64,000 nucleotides of DNA, taken from assembly GCA_007644065.1 (NCBI GenBank), contig VJWN01000010.1, positions 1,819,739 to 1,883,738 of the forward strand, in the 5' to 3' direction. Made by a program: the position numbers and the translations under genes. Positions 61,076-64,000 of the stretch are shown here, in pieces (the stretch's first letter is position 1; each line of letters begins with the position of its first letter). A model generated the notes under the pieces. The model ran no database searches and had not been told where the DNA came from. It saw nothing but the letters and a program-made list of their open reading frames with translations. Source of the DNA: Margaritispora aquatica. Its lineage: Eukaryota > Ascomycota > Leotiomycetes > Helotiales > Discinellaceae.

Positions 61076-62839
61076 TTCTTAATTAAGTTTCTTTTAGGTT
61101 TATCTCTAGGTTTTTCTTTTAGTTTTAACTCTTAGTTAGTTCTTTCCTAGTTATTTAGTTCTTAATACCCTTTTATCTATCGGTAGTATAGTTTCTAGCG
61201 TAGGTTTTACAAGCGATAGGATTCCGGCTTAAATAGAGTAGCCTTAGTTAAGCTATAAGGTTACGAGGTCTTTTTATAGCTTAGAGAAATTAAGATCTTC
61301 TAAACTACCTCTAAAACTCGTAGAAGTCTTTTATTGTTCTTTTATTTTATATTAACTAAAAGCTCTTTAATATCTTAATTAAAACTCTTCGGAATTATAG
61401 AAAGTCTTAAAACCTTCCTCTTTATTATTAAACGTTAAAGAAAAGAAAAGAAAAATCTACTTATAATAAAGGTTCTTAATAAAAGAAAAAATCTTAAGAA
61501 ATAACGTAAGTTTAATTATTAATTAATAAAAGATACGTAAACTCTTATCTTCTTCTCTTTATTTATAATCTAATCCTAACCTCTCTCTCCTTTTAGTAAC
61601 CTTAGTCTAACTATATTTTCCTTAGTATTACTTAGTAATAGAGTTTTCTTTAATAAGGAAATTAAGTAAGATAATATATATATAGTTATCTTTATTACTA
61701 TATACTAACGGTTAGTTCTATTTTTCTCTCTAATAGCTAAGTCCAACGCTTAGAGTATAATTATCGTTGTTCTATTTACTTAGCTTATTACTTATATAGC
61801 GGGCCCGGATTAATCTTACTAGCCTTAAGTACTACTATCAGTATAGCTTAGTATAGTACCTCTACTAATCCGCTAAGAATAGTAACGTATATTAGTATCT
61901 TACTATTGTCTTCCCTAGCCTATTTGTCTTCTATTAGCGGTAGTTCCTTAAATCGGTTCTTAAGACGACTAGATTCTCTAGCTCGTACTTGTCTAGATCT
62001 ATAGCTATAAATAAAACGAACTAAGTAAGGCGAGGGCTTAAAATAGAAGAGTAATCTAAGTTAGGTATACTAGTAGATTTCCTAGTTTACTTAACGTAAA
62101 TCACGAGCTTTCGTGTAATATTACTAACCCTAAAGTAGACTAATCTCTATTACTTAAGTTAAGTAGTTTTAGTAGACTAGACGTAGAGGTTATATAGCTT
62201 AATAATATATATATATATTTTAAATAAACTAATTTCTATTACTTAAGTCGAGTAGCTTAGTAGTAGTTCTTACGGCTTCTCTACTATTTAATTTAAACTA
62301 AGGAGTTAGTTAACGTTTTTTATAGAAAATAAACAATTTACTAGTTAAGCTCGGATTCCTAACGGATAATATAATATTTATAGTAGCTAATAATAGTAGT
62401 TAGATAAGCAAATAACCCTTAAAATTAAGTATTACTAAATTCTATCTAGTTTATCTTTTATAATATAAAGTAAGAGTAAGAGGACACTAGAATAGTAAGA
62501 TTTTAGCTTCTAGCTAGATTCTTCCTTTATTTAAAGGATAAGATAATTCTAGAGATTAAGGAGTATTAAATATAATTAAATAGTAGAGGTATAAAATAAG
62601 GCCTATAAGTACTAGAAATACTATTAAAAAGAGAGAGTAAGGCTCTCCTATATTATTTTTTAAGGTCTAAAGATTTTAAAAAATAATATTTATCTATCTA
62701 TACGAAAATTTAAAGTTAAGCTTTAACTTCTAGTTAAGTCTTTTATTATATTAATTACGATTATATTTTCTTAGTATTATTATTAAAAATATTAACGTTC
62801 TATTATTAATTAAATGTAAATTAGTAATTACTTTTAAAT

Positions 62840-63528
62840 ATACTCTTTACTACTTTATCGAGTTACTAGTCCTTAAGATTATACTTTAATATATAAAAAT
62901 AAAGTCTTTTTACTTAAGCCTAAGTTAGATTACTAAAGAGCCTATAATATAAAATAAAAATTAGATCGCTATAGCCTTAAAGTTAAAGCTAAAGCGAATA
63001 TTAAAGGAAAAGTAGATTTTTATATTTCTATAGTGTAAGTATATAGAAAAGTTTCGCTTTCAGGTATAAATTACGTATAGGGTATAACAAAAGAAGGTAT
63101 TACTAGATTACTTATCTAAGCTAAGTATATTCTTAGTACCTTATACTAGGGCTTTAATTTAAAAAAGTTCGTCTATAAGAACGATAAGACTAACGTAAGT
63201 AATCGTAGACTAGTATTACGTTCGAAGTGTATAGTAATTCTAAAAGCAAACCTAAGTCTAGAAGAACAACGATATATATCTCCTAAAATCTAGCTAGAAT
63301 CTTTACTTTATAGAAGTCCTCCCGAAATTATAAATCTAGAAAGTAGTTAAAGTAGCTAAAGAAGCTAAAGAAGCAAGTTACTAATCAAGAACGAACCTAG
63401 TTAAAGTAGAGGCTAATAATAAGTAGTATTAGTACTATTAAGACTACTAGAAAGCTAATCGTAAGTTACTATATAATACTACTAAGTAGTAGAAAGAAAC
63501 TTTATAGAGTAGTTAATCTAACTAAAGA
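62840..63528 (+). repeat. Diverged direct duplication, copy 2
   Basis: This is the partner of 58025-58762. It leads into the terminal 59/72-bp array, as copy 1 leads into the 98-bp array, so the module may be one subtelomeric element present twice. Confidence 0.7.
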
Positions 63529-63531
63529 TAC

Positions 63532-63860
63532 GAGCCTTCGTTGAGCAGTAGAAAGAAGTAGTAGAAAGAAACTCTACAAAGTGGTCGATCTAACTAAAGA
63601 TACGAGCCTTCGCCGAGCAGTAGAAAGGAGTAGTAGAAAGAAACTCTATAAAGTAGTCAATCTAACTAAAGATACGAGCCTTTACTAAGTAGTAGAAAGA
63701 AACTCTACAAACTGGTCGATCTAACTAAAGGTGCGAGCCTTCGCCGAGTAGTAGAAAGAAGTAGTAGAAAGAAAATCTACAAAGTAGTCAATCTAACTAA
63801 AGATACGAGCCTTTGCCGAGCAGTGGACAGAAACTCTATAAAGTGGTCGATCTAACTAAA
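63532..63860 (+). repeat. Subtelomeric 59/72-bp tandem array
   Basis: The landmark CGAGCC recurs at 63531, 63603, 63675, 63734 and 63806, giving spacings of 72, 72, 59 and 72 bases. The 13-base difference is the presence or absence of a duplicated AGTAGTAGAAAGA segment. The final unit breaks at GATCTAACTAAA where the telomere begins. Confidence 0.9.
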
Positions 63861-64000
63861 GGGTTAGGGTTAGGGTTAGGGTTAGGGTTAGGGTTAGGGT
63901 TAGGGTTAGGGTTAGGGTTAGGGTTAGGGTTAGGGTTAGGGTTAGGGTTAGGTTAGGGTTAGGGTTAGGGTTAGGGTTAGGGTTAGGGTTAGGGTTAGGG
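63861..64000 (+). repeat. Telomere, (TTAGGG)n
   Basis: About 23 GGGTTA units run to the last base of the window in the orientation of a right chromosome end. One unit near 63949-63954 lacks a G (GGTTA). Most filamentous ascomycetes use this same repeat. Confidence 0.98.

Larger units (their letters stand above)
48328..63860. repeat. RIP-degraded AT-rich subtelomeric block without intact genes
   Basis: The base composition changes abruptly after 48,330. Long stretches contain almost no CA or TG while CT, CC, CG and TA remain, as expected when C is mutated to T in CpA contexts on both strands. Only two frames over 60 codons exist in 15.5 kb. Sub-features are listed separately: inverted repeats, direct repeats, tandem arrays and a decayed coding relic. 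The block most likely consists of transposon and subtelomeric-element copies silenced and mutated in past sexual cycles. Confidence 0.9.

Noticed and set aside
58763..63860. Regularly spaced repeats that might suggest a CRISPR array
   Set aside because: The units are adjacent tandem repeats without unique spacers, in a eukaryotic subtelomere.

Overview
The window is the right-hand end of a chromosome from a filamentous ascomycete. The last 140 bases are TTAGGG telomere repeats. Genes carry short introns (mostly 45-75 bp, GTAAGT...CTAAC...AG). A 15.5 kb AT-rich block next to the telomere almost lacks CA and TG dinucleotides, which is the footprint of repeat-induced point mutation (RIP). The gene set suggests Leotiomycetes, perhaps Sclerotiniaceae; that placement is inference.

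Bases 1-48,330 are gene-bearing euchromatin. In order they hold: a possible partial gene at the left edge; a MARVEL-type membrane protein; a zinc-less MDR oxidoreductase convergent with an RTA1-like membrane protein; a broken ankyrin-repeat gene; a small secreted protein; an amino-acid permease; a single-span membrane protein followed by a decayed look-alike; a peroxisomal acyl-CoA synthetase; a secreted alpha-carbonic anhydrase; a Ser/Thr-rich GPI-type wall protein; a long charged coiled-coil protein; a peroxisomal 2-hydroxyacyl-CoA lyase-like enzyme; a thioredoxin-fold protein with an acidic tail (SH3BGR type); ER membrane complex subunit 7; lariat debranching enzyme; a small caspase-like (C14) protein; and a divergent pair of unrecognised helical proteins (399 and 768 aa).

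Housekeeping genes (DBR1, EMC7, acyl-CoA synthetase, lyase) lie up to about 39.5 kb. From 39.7 to 48.3 kb the content turns accessory: the caspase-like gene, then the divergent helical pair, whose last exon ends within about 10 bases of the RIP border. The acyl-CoA synthetase and the lyase both end in the PTS1 signal AKL, so the window encodes two steps of peroxisomal fatty-acid metabolism, though the genes are not adjacent. No secondary-metabolite cluster is evident.

Bases 48,328-63,860 hold no intact gene. They contain repeat relics: a 7.8 kb segment bounded by inverted repeats, a 71 bp direct repeat that escaped mutation, a GC-rich island with a hairpin, three 98 bp tandem units, a diverged 0.7 kb direct duplication, a decayed single-frame coding relic at 59.9-61.1 kb, and a 59/72 bp subtelomeric tandem array that runs straight into the telomere.
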